A stretch of 64,000 nt of DNA from Eriocheir sinensis (GCF_024679095.1 NC_066517.1:19013893-19077892), one strand, 5' to 3'. Positions 35,565-62,649 are shown, counted from the first letter of the stretch. Program-made: numbers and translations. Notes: generated by a model from the sequence alone, not told the origin.

Positions 35565-35875
35565 AACGAGGTGGGTGGGTGAGTGGGTTGGTGGGGGGTG
35601 TGGAAAGAGGGGGGGGGGATAGGAAGGGATTTCGGTGGGTGGGTGGTATTGGTTGGGAGGGAAGGAGGAGAGAAGGGGCATGGAGGTTTGCAGTGGGGGT
35701 AGGTCTTTAATAACTACCCTCCCGCTCACCTCCCTCCCTCCCCTCCTACCAGTAATAGCTACCTCCCTACCTACCAGCCTGCCTACCAACCTCCCTCCCT
35801 CCCTGCCTCACTCCCACCATGCCTGCCTGCCATCCTACCCGCCCACTTGCGAACCTGCAACACACCTCCCTCAAA
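35565..35875 (+). repeat. G-rich segment copy 2 and CT-rich partner
   Basis: G-rich part 35565-35712 matches 33643 and 36385; the following CTCCCTCCCTCC part (35716-35875) matches 36540-36695. Confidence 0.9.
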
Positions 35876-36372
35876 ACACACTGACTGGCACACACAAAAC
35901 ACAAGACTGAGTCCACTAAAAACACACTGACTGCCACACACAAAACACAAGACTGAGTCCACTAAAAACACACTGACTGGCACACACAAAAACAAAAGAC
36001 TGAGTCCCTCAAAACACACTGACTGGCACACACAAAACACAAGACTGAGTCCCTCAAAACACACTGACTGGCACACACAAAACACAAGACTGAGTCCCTC
36101 AAAACACAGTGACTGGCACACACAAAACACAAGACTGAGTCCCTCAAAACACACTGACTGGCACACACAAAACACAAGACTGAGTCCCTCAAAACACACT
36201 GACTGGCACACACAAAACACAAGACTGAGTCCCTCAAAACACAGTGACTGGCACACACAAAACACAAGACTGAGTCCACTAAAAACACAGTGACTGGCAC
36301 ACACAAAACACAAGACTGAGTCCACTAAAAACACACTGACTGGCACACACAAAACACAAAACTCAGTCACCT
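35876..36372 (+). repeat. 45/46-bp minisatellite, array 1 (about 11 units)
   Basis: Units contain CACACTGACTGGCACACACA, AAACACAAGACTGAGTCC and either CTCAA or ACTAAA. Confidence 0.95.
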
Positions 36373-36384
36373 CAAATGACCCAA

Positions 36385-36695
36385 AACGAGGTGGGTGGGT
36401 GAGTGGGTTGGTGGGGGGTGTGGAAGGAGAGGGGACGAGGGGGGGGGGATTTCGGTGGGTGGGTGGGTATTGGTTGGGAGGCAAGGAGGAGAGAAGGGGC
36501 ACGGAGGTTTGCAGTGGGGGTAGGTCTTTAATAACTACCATCCCGCTCACCTCCCTCCCTCCCCTCCTACCAGTAATAGCTACCTCCCTACCTACCAGCC
36601 TGCCTACCAACCTCCCTCCCTCCCTGCCTCACTCCCACCACGCCTGCCTGCCATCCTACCCGCCCACTTGCGAACCTGCAACACACCTCCCTCAA
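36385..36695 (+). repeat. G-rich segment copy 3 and CT-rich partner
   Basis: Near-identical to 35565-35875; together with the flanking arrays it forms a duplicated ~800-bp module. Confidence 0.9.
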
Positions 36696-36696
36696 A

Positions 36697-37128
36697 ACAC
36701 ACTGACTGGCACACACAAGACTGAGTCCACTAAAAACACACTGACTGGCACACACAAAACACAAGACTGAGTCCACTAAAAACACACTGACTGGCACACA
36801 CAAAACACAAGACTGAGTCCACTAAAAACACACTGACTGGCACACACAAAACACAAGACTGAGTCCACTAAAAACACACTGACTGCCACACACAAAACAC
36901 AAGACTGAGTCCACTAAAAACACACTGACTGCCACACACAAAACACAAGACTGAGTCCACTAAAAACACACTGACTGCCACACACAAAACACAAGACTGA
37001 GTCCATTAAAACACACTGACTGGCACACACAAAACACAAGACTGAGTCCCTCAAAACACACTGACTGCCACACAAAAACAAAAGACTGAGTCCATTAAAA
37101 GCACACTGACTGGCACACACAAAACACA
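36697..37128 (+). repeat. 45/46-bp minisatellite, array 2 (about nine units)
   Basis: Same unit as 35876-36372, first unit truncated. Confidence 0.95.
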
Positions 37129-37131
37129 ATG

Positions 37132-37276
37132 GGCATGTTTCTATCGCGGGGTCCGAAGAGGAGGAGGCTGCTGGCCCTGGCCCAGTCGAGGAGCAGGCCG
37201 GCGACACCTTCGCGGAAGGGGCCTCCTCCACTGCCCCCTCGTCCCGAGACATTGCGTTAGTTAGGCGCCCGTGAAC
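37132..37276 (+). pseudogene. Conserved ORF-tail block, copy 2
   Basis: Matches 34969-35115 closely and keeps the same open frame and TGA. It lies, as in copy 1, immediately before an 18-bp array. Confidence 0.4.
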
Positions 37277-37284
37277 ATTGCGCC

Positions 37285-39150
37285 CGAAAACACGACGAAA
37301 CACGTAAACGATGCGAAACACGTAAGCGATGCGAAACACGTAAGCGATGCGAAACACGTAAGCGATGCGAAACACGTAAACGATGCGAAACACGTAAGCG
37401 ATGCGAATCACGTAAACGATGCGAAACACGTAAACGATGCGAAACACGTAAACGATGCGAAACACGTAATCGATGCGAATCACGTAAACGATGCGAAACA
37501 CATAAACGGTGCGAATCACGTAAGCGATGCGAATCACGTAAGCGATGCGAAACACGTAAACGATGCGAAACACGTAAGCGATGCGAAACACGTAAGGTAA
37601 ACACGTGAACAATGCGAAACACGTAAGCGATGCGAAACACATAAGCGATGCGAAACACGTAAGCGATGCGAAACACATAAGCGATGCGAAACACGTGAAC
37701 AATGCGAAACACGTAAGCGATGCGAAACACGTGAACAATGCGAAACACGTAAACGATGCGAAACACGTAAGCGATGCGAAACACGTAAGCGATGCGAAAC
37801 ACATAAGCGATGCGAAACACGTAAGCGATGCGAAACACATAAGCGATGCGAAACACGTGAACAATGCGAAACACGTAAGCGATGCGAAACACGTGAACAA
37901 TGCGAAACACGTAAGCGATGCGAAACACGTAAACAATGCGAAACACGTAAGCGATGCGAAACACGTAAATAATGCGAAACACGTAAGCGATGCGAAACAC
38001 GTAAACAATGCGAAACACGTAAGCGATGCGAAACACGTGAACAATGCGAAACACGTAAGCGATGCGAAACACGTAAGCGATGCGAAACACGTGAACAATG
38101 CGAAACACGTAAGCGATGCGAAACACGTAAGCGATGCGAAACACGTAAGCGATGCGAAACACGTAAGCGATGCGAAACACGTAAACAATGCGAAACACGT
38201 AAGCGATGCGAAACACGTAAGCGATGCGAAACACGTAAGCGATGCGAAACACGTAAACAATGCGAAACACGTAAGCGATGCGAAACACGTAAACAATGCG
38301 AAACACGTAAGCGATGCGAAACACGTAAACAATGCGAAACACGTAAACAATGCGAAACACGTAAGCGATGCGAAACACGTGAACAATGCGAAACACGTAA
38401 GCGATGCGAAACACGTAAGCGATGCGAAACACGTGAACAATGCGAAACACGTAAGCGATGCGAAACACATAAGCGATGCGAAACACGTGAACAATGCGAA
38501 ACACATAAGCGATGCGAAACACATAAGCGATGCGAAACACGTGACCAATGCGAAACACGTAAGCGATGCGAAACACGTAAGCGATGCGAAACACATAAGC
38601 GATGCGAAACACGTAAGCGATGCGAAACACGTAAGCGATGCGAAACACGTAAGCGATGCGAAACACATAAGCGATGCGAAACACATAAGCGATGCGAAAC
38701 ACATAAGCGATGCGAAACACGTAAGCGATGCGAAACACGCAAGCGATGCGAAACACGTAAGCGATGCGAAACACGCAAGCGATGCGAAACACGCAAGCGA
38801 TGCGAAACACATAAGCGATGCGAAACACATAAGCGATGCGAAACACGTAAGCGATGCGAAACACGTAAGCGATGCGAAACACGTAAGCGATGCGAAACAC
38901 ATAAGCGATGCGAAACACATAAGCGATGCGAAACACGTAAGCGATGCGAAACACGCAAGCGATGCGAAACACATAAGCGATGCGAAACACGTAAGCGATG
39001 CGAAACACGCAAGCGATGCGAAACACATAAGCGATGCGAAACACGTAAGCGATGCGAAACACGTAAGCGATGCGAAACACGTAAGCGATGCGAAACATGC
39101 AAGCGATGCGAAACACGCAAGCGATGCGAAACACATAAGCGATGCGAAAT
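37285..39150 (+). repeat. 18-bp minisatellite, large array (about 104 units)
   Basis: The unit GCGATGCGAAACACGTAA repeats almost perfectly in register for 1.87 kb. Variants (CACGTGAACAAT, CACGTAAACAAT, CACATAAGCGAT, CACGCAAGCGAT) are not random. GTGAACAAT/GTAAACAAT units alternate with canonical ones in the first half, and CAT and CGC variants cluster in the second half. Eighteen is a multiple of three and only one of six frames has a stop, so long open frames are an artefact. Confidence 0.97.
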
Positions 39151-39159
39151 GCGGCCGTC

Positions 39160-40030
39160 CTACCTATCTCCCGTGGGCTGTATGAGCTGAAGTGCATATT
39201 AAAGGCGGAGTTTTCATCTTGTGTATCACTTCTCCTGACTACACTGTGTAAGGGGAGCAAAGCACCTGGCTCGGAGGAAAACTGTTAGCCCGGAACAGCC
39301 TTGGGCCCCTGTAGTCTCGTTCCTTCACAGGGAGCAATGACCACTTTTTATAGCGGCTTCTATTTAGAACATTGATCAGCTCTAGATTACTGGCCCGGAT
39401 CTGAATCTGATCTGGATTCTCTCTGGGAAACTAGAACGCCTGGAGGCAGAGCGACAGATCAAAACAAAGCGTGCACACACACACACACACACACACAATG
39501 CGTATACCTATGGAATATTAAAAGACGCAATAAATAGTAAAATTGTAAAACTAATGCCACGTATATAATTTAAAAACCCAAGTCAAAGCAAAGGGTCTTG
39601 GTGTGGCCTGTATATCTCCTACAATTCTGTTTGCAATACGGTACTTCTATTTTAGATCTTTACCGCCTGCAAAACCATTTCTGCAACATGATCTTATTAC
39701 ATGCTCCTCACTCATTATGGGAGGCGCTCTTGGGTTGTATCCACGAAATAAAGTCGGAGGAGATGCTGAGTGTAACCGCGTGAGAGCTGGACTGCGGGAG
39801 TCTTCTGCTACAACCCACCTCGGGCTGTGGATCAGGTAAATCAGGATCAGGATACCCCAGATCACGGGAATCAAGATCTCGGTGGTAAATAGAACACGGG
39901 TCATTTGTTTTGTTTTTTTAACTTTCTTTTATAGCCCAAGTCATTTTGTTCTTTTATAGCCCATTTATAGCCAAGTCATTTTGTTCTTTTATAGCCCAAG
40001 TCATTTTGTTTAGCGTTAAGGTAAACTAGT
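39160..40030. other. Intergenic, no gene seen
   Basis: Mixed sequence; a short direct repeat (TCATTTTGTTCTTTTATAGC) occurs three times at 39945-40015. A short (CA)n lies at 39473-39498. Confidence 0.5.
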
Positions 40031-40254
40031 GAAGAATAGTTTGGGGTGGATTTATGCAGCATGCAGAGCTCCGTTCAGTTTTTCTTCCATTATTATTATT
40101 ATTATTATCGTTATTATTATTACTATCAATAGCAGTTGTAGTAAGTAGTACTACGACGCTCTCCGCAGTAGCCACGGTGCTATTTAAAAACAGCGACTGG
40201 TCTTCATCTTCACTGCTTTCACTGTCCATTCCTGCATGTATAGTGAAAGCAGTG

Positions 40255-40395
40255 AAAATGAAGGTGACTGGTGGTGGTGGGGTGAGTGTTGTGTCAAGTG
40301 CAGGGACAGGTGAGTGGCTGCATTTCCCAGATGATGATTCAGGCCCTCCTCCAGTGCCATTCACAGGTGCCAGTGGCTTCAGAGCTATTGACTGA
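40255..40395 (+). pseudogene. Possible piggyBac-like transposase fragment
   Basis: The plus-strand frame reads GEWLHFPDDDSGPPPVPFTG followed by ASGFRAID and a stop. The W...P..PFTG..G arrangement resembles the start of the PGBD transposase domain. The stretch is short and the opposite strand is also open (MDSESSEDEDQSLF), so this is a tentative call. Confidence 0.3.
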
Positions 40396-40928
40396 TGTTG
40401 ATTTATTGATTGTGCATCTGCTTTGGGCAAGCCTCATACATTGATTTACAGGGAGTCACTAAGGACAGGAAAGATGAAACACACATAGAGTATGGTATGG
40501 ACGAAATACAGCATCTGTGACAACTCAGCTTCAGCATTTTTTGCTGTTCTCTTGGTTAATTTTCTCGATTTGGTGCATAAATGTTCCAGCCTATTACAAA
40601 AGTTTCATTCTGCACTAGTTTCATATTCTGCTGCATTGAAATAACGTAACAGAAGGAGCTTTCCCATGCTTTGGCCATGGCTTTGGGCACCAGTGCGCAC
40701 GAGATGCGGGCGTGACGTCATCGTTCCCTGTAACGTCATAACAATGTCGTCGGAGCGAAATCTCCTCTCTCTCTTAATTAAGGATCCATGAGGCGTCGCG
40801 CCATGACTGCCTCTGACGATGACGTACAAGCACTAACATGATCGCCGCTCATGTCCCGTACAAAGTTTTCTTTGATGCATAACATACTGTATCTGTTTTT
40901 TTAACTTCATTCTAACTTCACTATTTTA

Positions 40929-41070
<142 letters not shown>

Positions 41071-41552
41071 TCTTTTCAATGTAGCCAAGATCAATATTGT
41101 TTGATTATAATAATAGTAACTAACAATAATAACAATAATAATAATAATAATAATAATTTATCATTATTATCATCTCCTCGATTCAAATTTGCACGTGGTT
41201 GCTTCGCTGGGGCCTGAGATGTCAGTGCTTGGGCTTTCCCACGGTCGATGTCTCGCTATTACCAGTTGATGTGTTTTGTCTTGATATGTTGGACAGTTTG
41301 TATAACGTTTCACACTGTTCCCGTCATGACTTTCCTATATTAGTAATATTTCGTTTTCGCTCCAACGCCGGAGAATTCCTCCCCTTCCTCCCCTCCTCCC
41401 CTTCCCCTGCACTATCCCATATCCTCCCTTCCTTTCCTCCCTGGCTACTCCCTATACTGTCCAAACCCCTTATGCAAGAGTTAACCAGCATCTCCATTCT
41501 TTCATCCCCTTCACTGGTAAACTCTGGAACAGTCTTCCTTCGTCTGTATTTC

Positions 41553-43060
<1,508 letters not shown>

Positions 43061-43069
43061 AACCGATCT

Positions 43070-56465
<13,396 letters not shown>

Positions 56466-56509
56466 CCTGGCGGGGAGCGGCGACCTGTGGAGAGAGAGGA
56501 AGGCGTTGA

Positions 56510-57110
56510 GTCATGATATTGTTTTTTTATTACTTTTTGTTTAAGGAAAGGAAGAAGAGACGATGGAGAGTTCTTTTTTTTTCTTTTATTTTGTGGTAGT
56601 TTTGTTTTCTTGTGTCATGATATTTTGTTCTTTTTTATATTACTGTTTTGTTTAGGGAAAGGAAGAAGAGAAGATGGAGAGTTCTTTTTTTCTTTTATTT
56701 TGTGGTAGTTTTGTTTTCTTGTGTCATGATATTTTGTTCTTTTTTATATTACTGTTTTGTGTCATGATATTTTGTTCTTTTTTATATTACTGTTTTGTTT
56801 AGGGAAAGGAAGAAGAGAAGATGGAAAGTTTTTATTTTTATTTTGTGGTATTTTTGTTTTCTTTTATTTAAGGATGGTAGAAGAGAATCGTGACTTTCAT
56901 TTATTTTTCTTATTATTATCTTTATGTTATCTTTTTTTTATTTATGGTAGGATAATAAAGGAAGAAGAGAAGATGGAGAATTTTTTTTCTTTTATTTTGT
57001 GGTAGTTTTGTTTTCTTTTATTTAAGGAAGGTAGAAGAGAATCGTGACTTTCTTTTATTTTTTTCTTATTATCTTTTTATTTATGGTAGGATAATAAAAT
57101 GAAGAAAGAG
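56510..57110 (+). repeat. Degenerate tandem repeat upstream of the protease gene
   Basis: GGAAAGGAAGAAGAGAAGATGG, CTTTTATTTTGTGGTAGTTTTG and GTGTCATGATATTTTGTTC recur in four to five units of about 120-130 bp. Confidence 0.75.
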
Positions 57111-57314
57111 AAGAAGAGGGTAGAGAGTTCTGATTCTTTTCTTTTCTTGATTTTCATTGGTAAAGAGATGAAAATATTTAGATTCAGTATCACTAGAATT
57201 AACTTTAAAAACATGGTTATAAATGTTTGCAATGCAGGTGAAAATAATTTAAACCCTCTTTCTTTCTCTTTTTTTCATGAATAAGGTAAATAAACCAACA
57301 GATAAGCTATATAC

Positions 57315-57550
57315 GACCCCCCCAAAAAATACCCCCCAAAATCCCCACCCCCAAAAATGACCCCAAAATGACCTCCCCACCAAAAAATGTCCCTCCCAAC
57401 AAAAAATGACCCTCCCCACCAAAAAATGCTCCTCCCCACCAAAAATGATCCTCCCCACCAAAATATGCCCATCCTCACCAAAAAATACCCTCACCCCACC
57501 AAGAAATGCCCCTCCCCACCAAAAAATGTCCATCCTCCTCCACAAAAGGA
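57315..57550 (+). repeat. ~20-bp array (CCTCCCCACCAAAAAATG)
   Basis: About eleven C-rich/A-rich units, strongly strand-asymmetric. Confidence 0.85.
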
Positions 57551-57867
57551 AAGGAAGCATACCAAAAAAAGTAAACGATATATTTTTTTCATCGCAGTAT
57601 TTTCTTCTGTAATATCGTGAGGTAAGGTGAAGGTGATTTAGAGAAGATGGGAGGATGATTGTAGTGACGGTGGTGGTGGTGAGGGGGAAAGTAATGGTGA
57701 TGGCGTAGTGGTAATGATGGTGGTGTTGAGGAAGGTTATGGTGGTGGTGGTGGTGGTGATAGTGATTGCGGTAGAAGTGTTATTATTATAGTGGAGATGA
57801 TCATGAAGTGAGTAGCGGGTGATGCTGTGATGGTGAAGAGAGTTAGTGGTCAGTTAATTGGTTTGTT

Positions 57868-58010
57868 AGTTATTTTTTTTTTACAACAAAGGAGACAGCT
57901 CAAGGGCACACAAAAAAGGAAACAATAATAAAAGAAAAGCCCGCAACTCGCTGCTCCTAAGAAGAATCCAAGGAGGTGGCCGAAAGAGGGGTCAATTTCG
58001 GGAGGAGAGG
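57868..58010 (-). mobile_element. Family B element with longer 5' part
   Basis: On the minus strand it adds GAAATTGACCCCTCTTTCGG and CCACCTCCTTGGATTCTT before the GGAGCAGCGAGTTGCGGGC block and the poly-A end, so the full-length family B extends beyond the copies elsewhere. Confidence 0.55.
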
Positions 58011-58019
58011 TTAGTTAGT

Positions 58020-58620
58020 TAGTTAGTTAGTCAGTTATGGAGATAGTAATGATGTCGATAGGATGAAAGGCTCAAGTTCAGCATCACAAATTATCACCAC
58101 TGAGAAAAAAAATCATTATAAATAGTTGAACGCACATTAATAAGTTGACAAACCTAACTGTACATATTAACAGTCACACCTCTATTTCTTTCTTTCCGTC
58201 TATCTATCTATCTATCTATATGTCTATCTATCTACCTCTATCGCTCTCTCTTCTACGTAACTTCGTATACCATCGACTTTCTGAGCACTGACTGAGCAGC
58301 CTTGACCGTCGACTTAATAAGAACAATGACGATGAAACGAACCCCTTATTAGCTATGTATCCTTTTTATTGTCTACCCCCTCGACCGTTCCCACGACATA
58401 AAGGAATCTAATATCGTCCTTGTCCCTTACCTTTCCCTTCACAGTCCCTTGGCGATCCCTATTTTCCCCTCTGGCTATACATGTGACCTACTCTTAGTTA
58501 TCAGCTGCTTTCACTTTATGTATCTGGGTCTATGTGTGTGCTGGTGAAGATAACAGGATAGAAGACGCTTAAATACCAGGCAACAGGAGGCAAAGGACGT
58601 AGGGAAAGGTCTGCATTGGA
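58020..58620. other. Intergenic, no gene seen
   Basis: (TTAG)n at 58012-58032 and (TCTA)n at 58198-58235 in otherwise unremarkable sequence. Confidence 0.5.
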
Positions 58621-58672
58621 CTAGTAATGGTTGATGAAGATGATGGTTACGAGAGAGAGAAGAACATGTATG

Positions 58673-58727
<55 letters not shown>

Positions 58728-58883
58728 AAGTCAGTGGTAGTACGAGAAGGAAGAATAGGAAAAGGAATAGGAGCAAAAGTAATAGTAGTAACAATAAAAG
58801 TATGCTTGTAGTAAAGGTAGAGGCGGCATCAGTAGAAGTAGTAGTCGTAGTCGTAGTAGTAGTAGTAGTAACAGTATTAGTAT

Positions 58884-58915
<32 letters not shown>

Positions 58916-58918
58916 AAC
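58673..58918 (+). repeat. (TAG)n microsatellite blocks
   Basis: (AGT)n at 58673-58727 and 58848-58918 with AGT-rich sequence between. Confidence 0.9.
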
Positions 58919-59039
58919 AGTAGATGCAGTTAGACCAGCAATCACACACACACACACACACACATTGCTCCCCACACGCTCCCGTTAGAGGCTCCGTAGT
59001 CATTAGTCCTGAGGGAACAGCACTGCAGGGAGGCAGGCT

Positions 59040-59960
59040 CAGGGGGAGGAGGAGGAGGAGGAGGCGTTGCTGCAGATGGCCAGTAGCGGGAAAGTGGTTA
59101 TCTGGGAGAGGAAAACACGAAGGAGGAGGAGGAGGTGGGAGAGGAGGATAAGGAGCAGTTACTAGACGAGGAGGAAGAACGAAGAGAACGGAGAAAGAGG
59201 AAGAGGAAGGAGTAAAAAATAAAGAAAAAAAGAGGAAGATCTGAGGAGATGGGCGTATGTGATGGAGAGGAAAGGAGGAGGACGACGAGGAAGAGATGAG
59301 AGAGGAGGATAAGAAGCAGACCTGACAAGGAGAGGAAGAACGGAGGAAACGGAAGAAGAGGAAGAGGAAGTAAGAGTAAAAAATGAATAAATAAAAAAGA
59401 GGAAGACTTAAGAAGATGGGAGAAGATAAAGACCATGAAGGACAATTAGAAGGACGAGGAAAAGGTGGGGGAGGAGGATAAGGAACAGACTTGACAAGGA
59501 GGAAAAACGAAGGGAACGGAAAAAGAGGAAGAATTAAAAAAGAAAAAAGAAAAAAAAGAGAGGAATATTTAAGGAGATGGGAGAAGATAAAGACCATGAA
59601 GGACAACTAGAAGGACGAGGAAAAGGTGGGGGAGGAGGATAAGGAGCAGACTTGACGAGGAGAGGAAAAACGGAGGTAATTGAAAAACAGGAAGAAGTAA
59701 AAGATAAAAAAGGAAAAAAAGAGAAATATTTAAGGAGATGGAAGGACACAATGATCACAAAGGACAGTAAATGGAGGAGGAAGAGGAGGTGGTAGAGGAG
59801 GAAAAGAGGCAGTTAATGGACAAAGAGGAAGAACGGAAGGAACGGAAGAAGAGGAAGAGGAAGTAAGAGTAAACAAAAGAAAAAGAGAAAGATCTAGGGA
59901 GATGGAAGAACATAATAACCATAAAGGAATGCAAGAACAAATACCAGGAACCTTGCTGCT
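59040..59960 (+). repeat. ~165-bp purine-rich tandem repeat, about five units
   Basis: GAGGAGGATAAGGAGCAG, GACAAGGAGAGGAAGAACGG and GGAGATGGGAGAAGATAAAG recur in order. Open frames on the minus strand are by-products of the repeat. Confidence 0.85.
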
Positions 59961-60191
59961 CATGGCGAGGCTACCGGCTAAAAATAAAAAAAAGGAAGGG
60001 GACGAGGATAAAAGACGGCTACAGAGGAAAAAAGAATGGTAATAAACAAGAGAAAAATAGTAATGATAGCTACAGGTATATACTTATTTGTACTGTATCA
60101 TACGTAGCTTAGACATTATCCTTTTATTCCGCTTAAGAAAATGCGGGGAGGGAAGATAATAGGAGAAAAATCAAGAAAACTAAAGTAAGAA

Positions 60192-60259
60192 GAGAGAGAG
60201 AGAGAGAGAGAGAGAGGCAGTAGATGAAACTCAAAGAAGAAGGAAGAGAAGCAATAGAT

Positions 60260-60320
<61 letters not shown>
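60192..60320. repeat. (GA)n and (CT)n facing each other
   Basis: GA 60192-60214 and CT 60267-60320 flank duplicated AGATGAAACTC; the pair can form a hairpin. Confidence 0.85.
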
Positions 60321-60322
<2 letters not shown>

Positions 60323-60519
60323 TCCTTTTTTTTCCTTCCCTTCCCTTCTCGTTCATTTTTCCTCTTCCTTCCTTCATTTTCTCTCTCTCTCTCGCTTCCG
60401 TTGAAAGTAAAATGACGTGACACTCGCTGGCCGCCCAGTCAAGGTCAGTGCGCCCGGCGATCATCATCTTTTCTCCTCCTGGCCTTCAGCAAGACGCGGC
60501 CGGACGAGGAAAGTCACAC

Positions 60520-62590
60520 TGGATAGCCTGACCGTAACATGAGAGGGCTGCATGGGACGTTACATTGTTCTTTCTTCGTGGTTTTCTGTTGTATGACGTT
60601 TCTGATTGTATTATATGACGATTCTAAGTTGTTTTCGATGATTGAGTAAATTTACCTGGTGTTATTTATTTTTTTTCTTTCGTTTATCAGTTTGCGTACG
60701 TGTTAATCGAATTCCCAGATGCAATGATAAACATAATCCTTCTCTTTTCATGCTTATCAACTTTTCCGGGTCTTTGCATCATTAGAAGATGGTAGATCAG
60801 TTCTCAGTAGTCATTCAAACCGTCTAGAGAGTGATATGATAAATTATCAACACGAAGAAGACGCAAATAAAATAATGAACTGAATTGAGGTATTTTTTTA
60901 ATGTTAACCTTGAAATACTCATAGATAACGCGATATATCAGGCTTTCTTTGTCCTCTATCTCTTTATATTTCACCATTACAGTTCCTTCTTTGCTCAAAT
61001 AAAAGCGGGAATTATTAAAATCTTTTTGTTGAGTTACTGAAAAGTGATCCCGTACGAGGCGAGGAAAACAAACGTTCGACGACTCGGCGGCGGTGACTTC
61101 ATTTTCAGTGTTTTGGTTATGACATGTGGTTGGTTACTGTGCTTTTTTGCGTTAACAACCCTCCTGCTGCCCTCCCTGACTGTCTAGGGCTGCAGGAGGG
61201 TATCAAGAAGGCGTGAGTGAAGAATGAGTATACGACATCAATGAGGAAGACAGGAAACTCCATAAAAGAAGAGGGACGCGGTCGGGGCAGGAAAATGGTC
61301 TGCTGGGAACGGCGCCTCTTCTGCCAAGGTAAAAATGATGACATGTGTTTGATGCTGTGTTGCTGTTGTTGTTGAGGTCGTTTTCTTTTTTTGTTGATGT
61401 TGATTGTATTGTTGTTCTTATACCTGCTGTTGTTATTATTATTTTTTTTTTTTTCATTTATCCCCTCCCGTTCGTTTTCTCATTTTCGCTTCATACATTT
61501 TATTTTTGTTTTGTGTTGATGTTAGTTTTTTTTCTTCTTTTTGTCAAGTCATGTTAGATTAGATTTAGTTTGGTTAGGTTTGTCAGATCTCATTGTTGTC
61601 ACTGGCGTCCGAGTAGGCTAGTCATTTCCTTATTCCCTCTACGTATTTTGTTTGTTGTTATTATTGTGTTGATTTTATTCTTATTTTGCAGCCTCATATC
61701 TCCCGTAACGCTTCTTTTCTGCTTGTTACATTTTATTATTATGTTATTTTCTTCTGGATGTTGTTAATAGTTTTGTTTTCAGCCTTAAAGTATCACGTGC
61801 CCAATTTTTTTTCCTGGATATGTTATAGTTGTAGTTTTAATGTTTTTGATAATTCTTTTTGGGCTACAGAATGTTACTTGACTATACTCTTTTTGACAAT
61901 ATGCGTTTTTCGGTCTGTTTTCCTCGGCTTTTGAGAATATTGTTAGTTTCTTTCAGGCTGTTGTTAATATGGTTCTTTTTTTTTTTCCTTGGACACGTTA
62001 TAGTTTTTTTAACGTTACCGATAAACTTTTGCGATTACTGAATGTCCTATGATTATACTCTTTTTGGCTTCATGCGTTTTTCGTGCTGTTTTCCTCGCCT
62101 TTTAAGAATATTGTTACCCGTATGTTGTTATTTTTGCTATTGCCGTTTTTATCAGCCTTAATTAGTACTCCATTTTATTATTTTATGTGTTAGCTTTATT
62201 TTATTTTGTTCGTATTTTTTTATTATTTCATTTTTTTCCAGCCTTCGTAATGTCTACTTTTTGCTTGAAGTGGGTTTATCGGTTTATCGTTAGGGGGGTG
62301 TATATATATTTTTTCTGTTATTGATATTGTTGTTACGTTTTCGTGTTATTCTTCATCCAACGAGTCTTGTCACTCTTTTACGAACGTTATTCTCTCACAC
62401 TCGTGGTTAAGCGCCGTGTTTGTGAGTGTTCGCCGTTACCCTCTGGCTCCGCGTGTTACCGCAGATATGTAACGGTGTGACGGGAGCTCCCAGAGATAAC
62501 AACGATGCCAGTAATTGCGAGGATGATGACGATAGTGATAAGAATAAGAGAAAGAGAGAAGTAGAAAAAAAATAAGTGATGATAAAGATA
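60520..62590. other. Intergenic, T-rich, no gene seen
   Basis: A ~200-bp diverged direct repeat (ATGCGTTTTTCG..TGTTTTCCTCG..CTTTT..AGAATATTGTTA) occurs at about 61800-61945 and 61985-62115. No coding exon was supported. Confidence 0.5.
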
Positions 62591-62593
62591 ACG

Positions 62594-62597
<4 letters not shown>

Positions 62598-62644
<47 letters not shown>
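62598..62644 (+). repeat. (AAT)n microsatellite
   Basis: About 16 units. Confidence 0.95.
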
Positions 62645-62646
<2 letters not shown>

Positions 62647-62649
62647 TAA

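Noticed and set aside
36914..39260. Very long open reading frames on both strands (520-740 codons)
   Set aside because: They are translations of the 18-bp and 45-bp minisatellites. Five of six frames of the 18-bp unit lack a stop, so length carries no information.
58731..59963. Minus-strand open frames up to 291 codons
   Set aside because: They are translations of the purine-rich 165-bp tandem repeat and flanking microsatellites.
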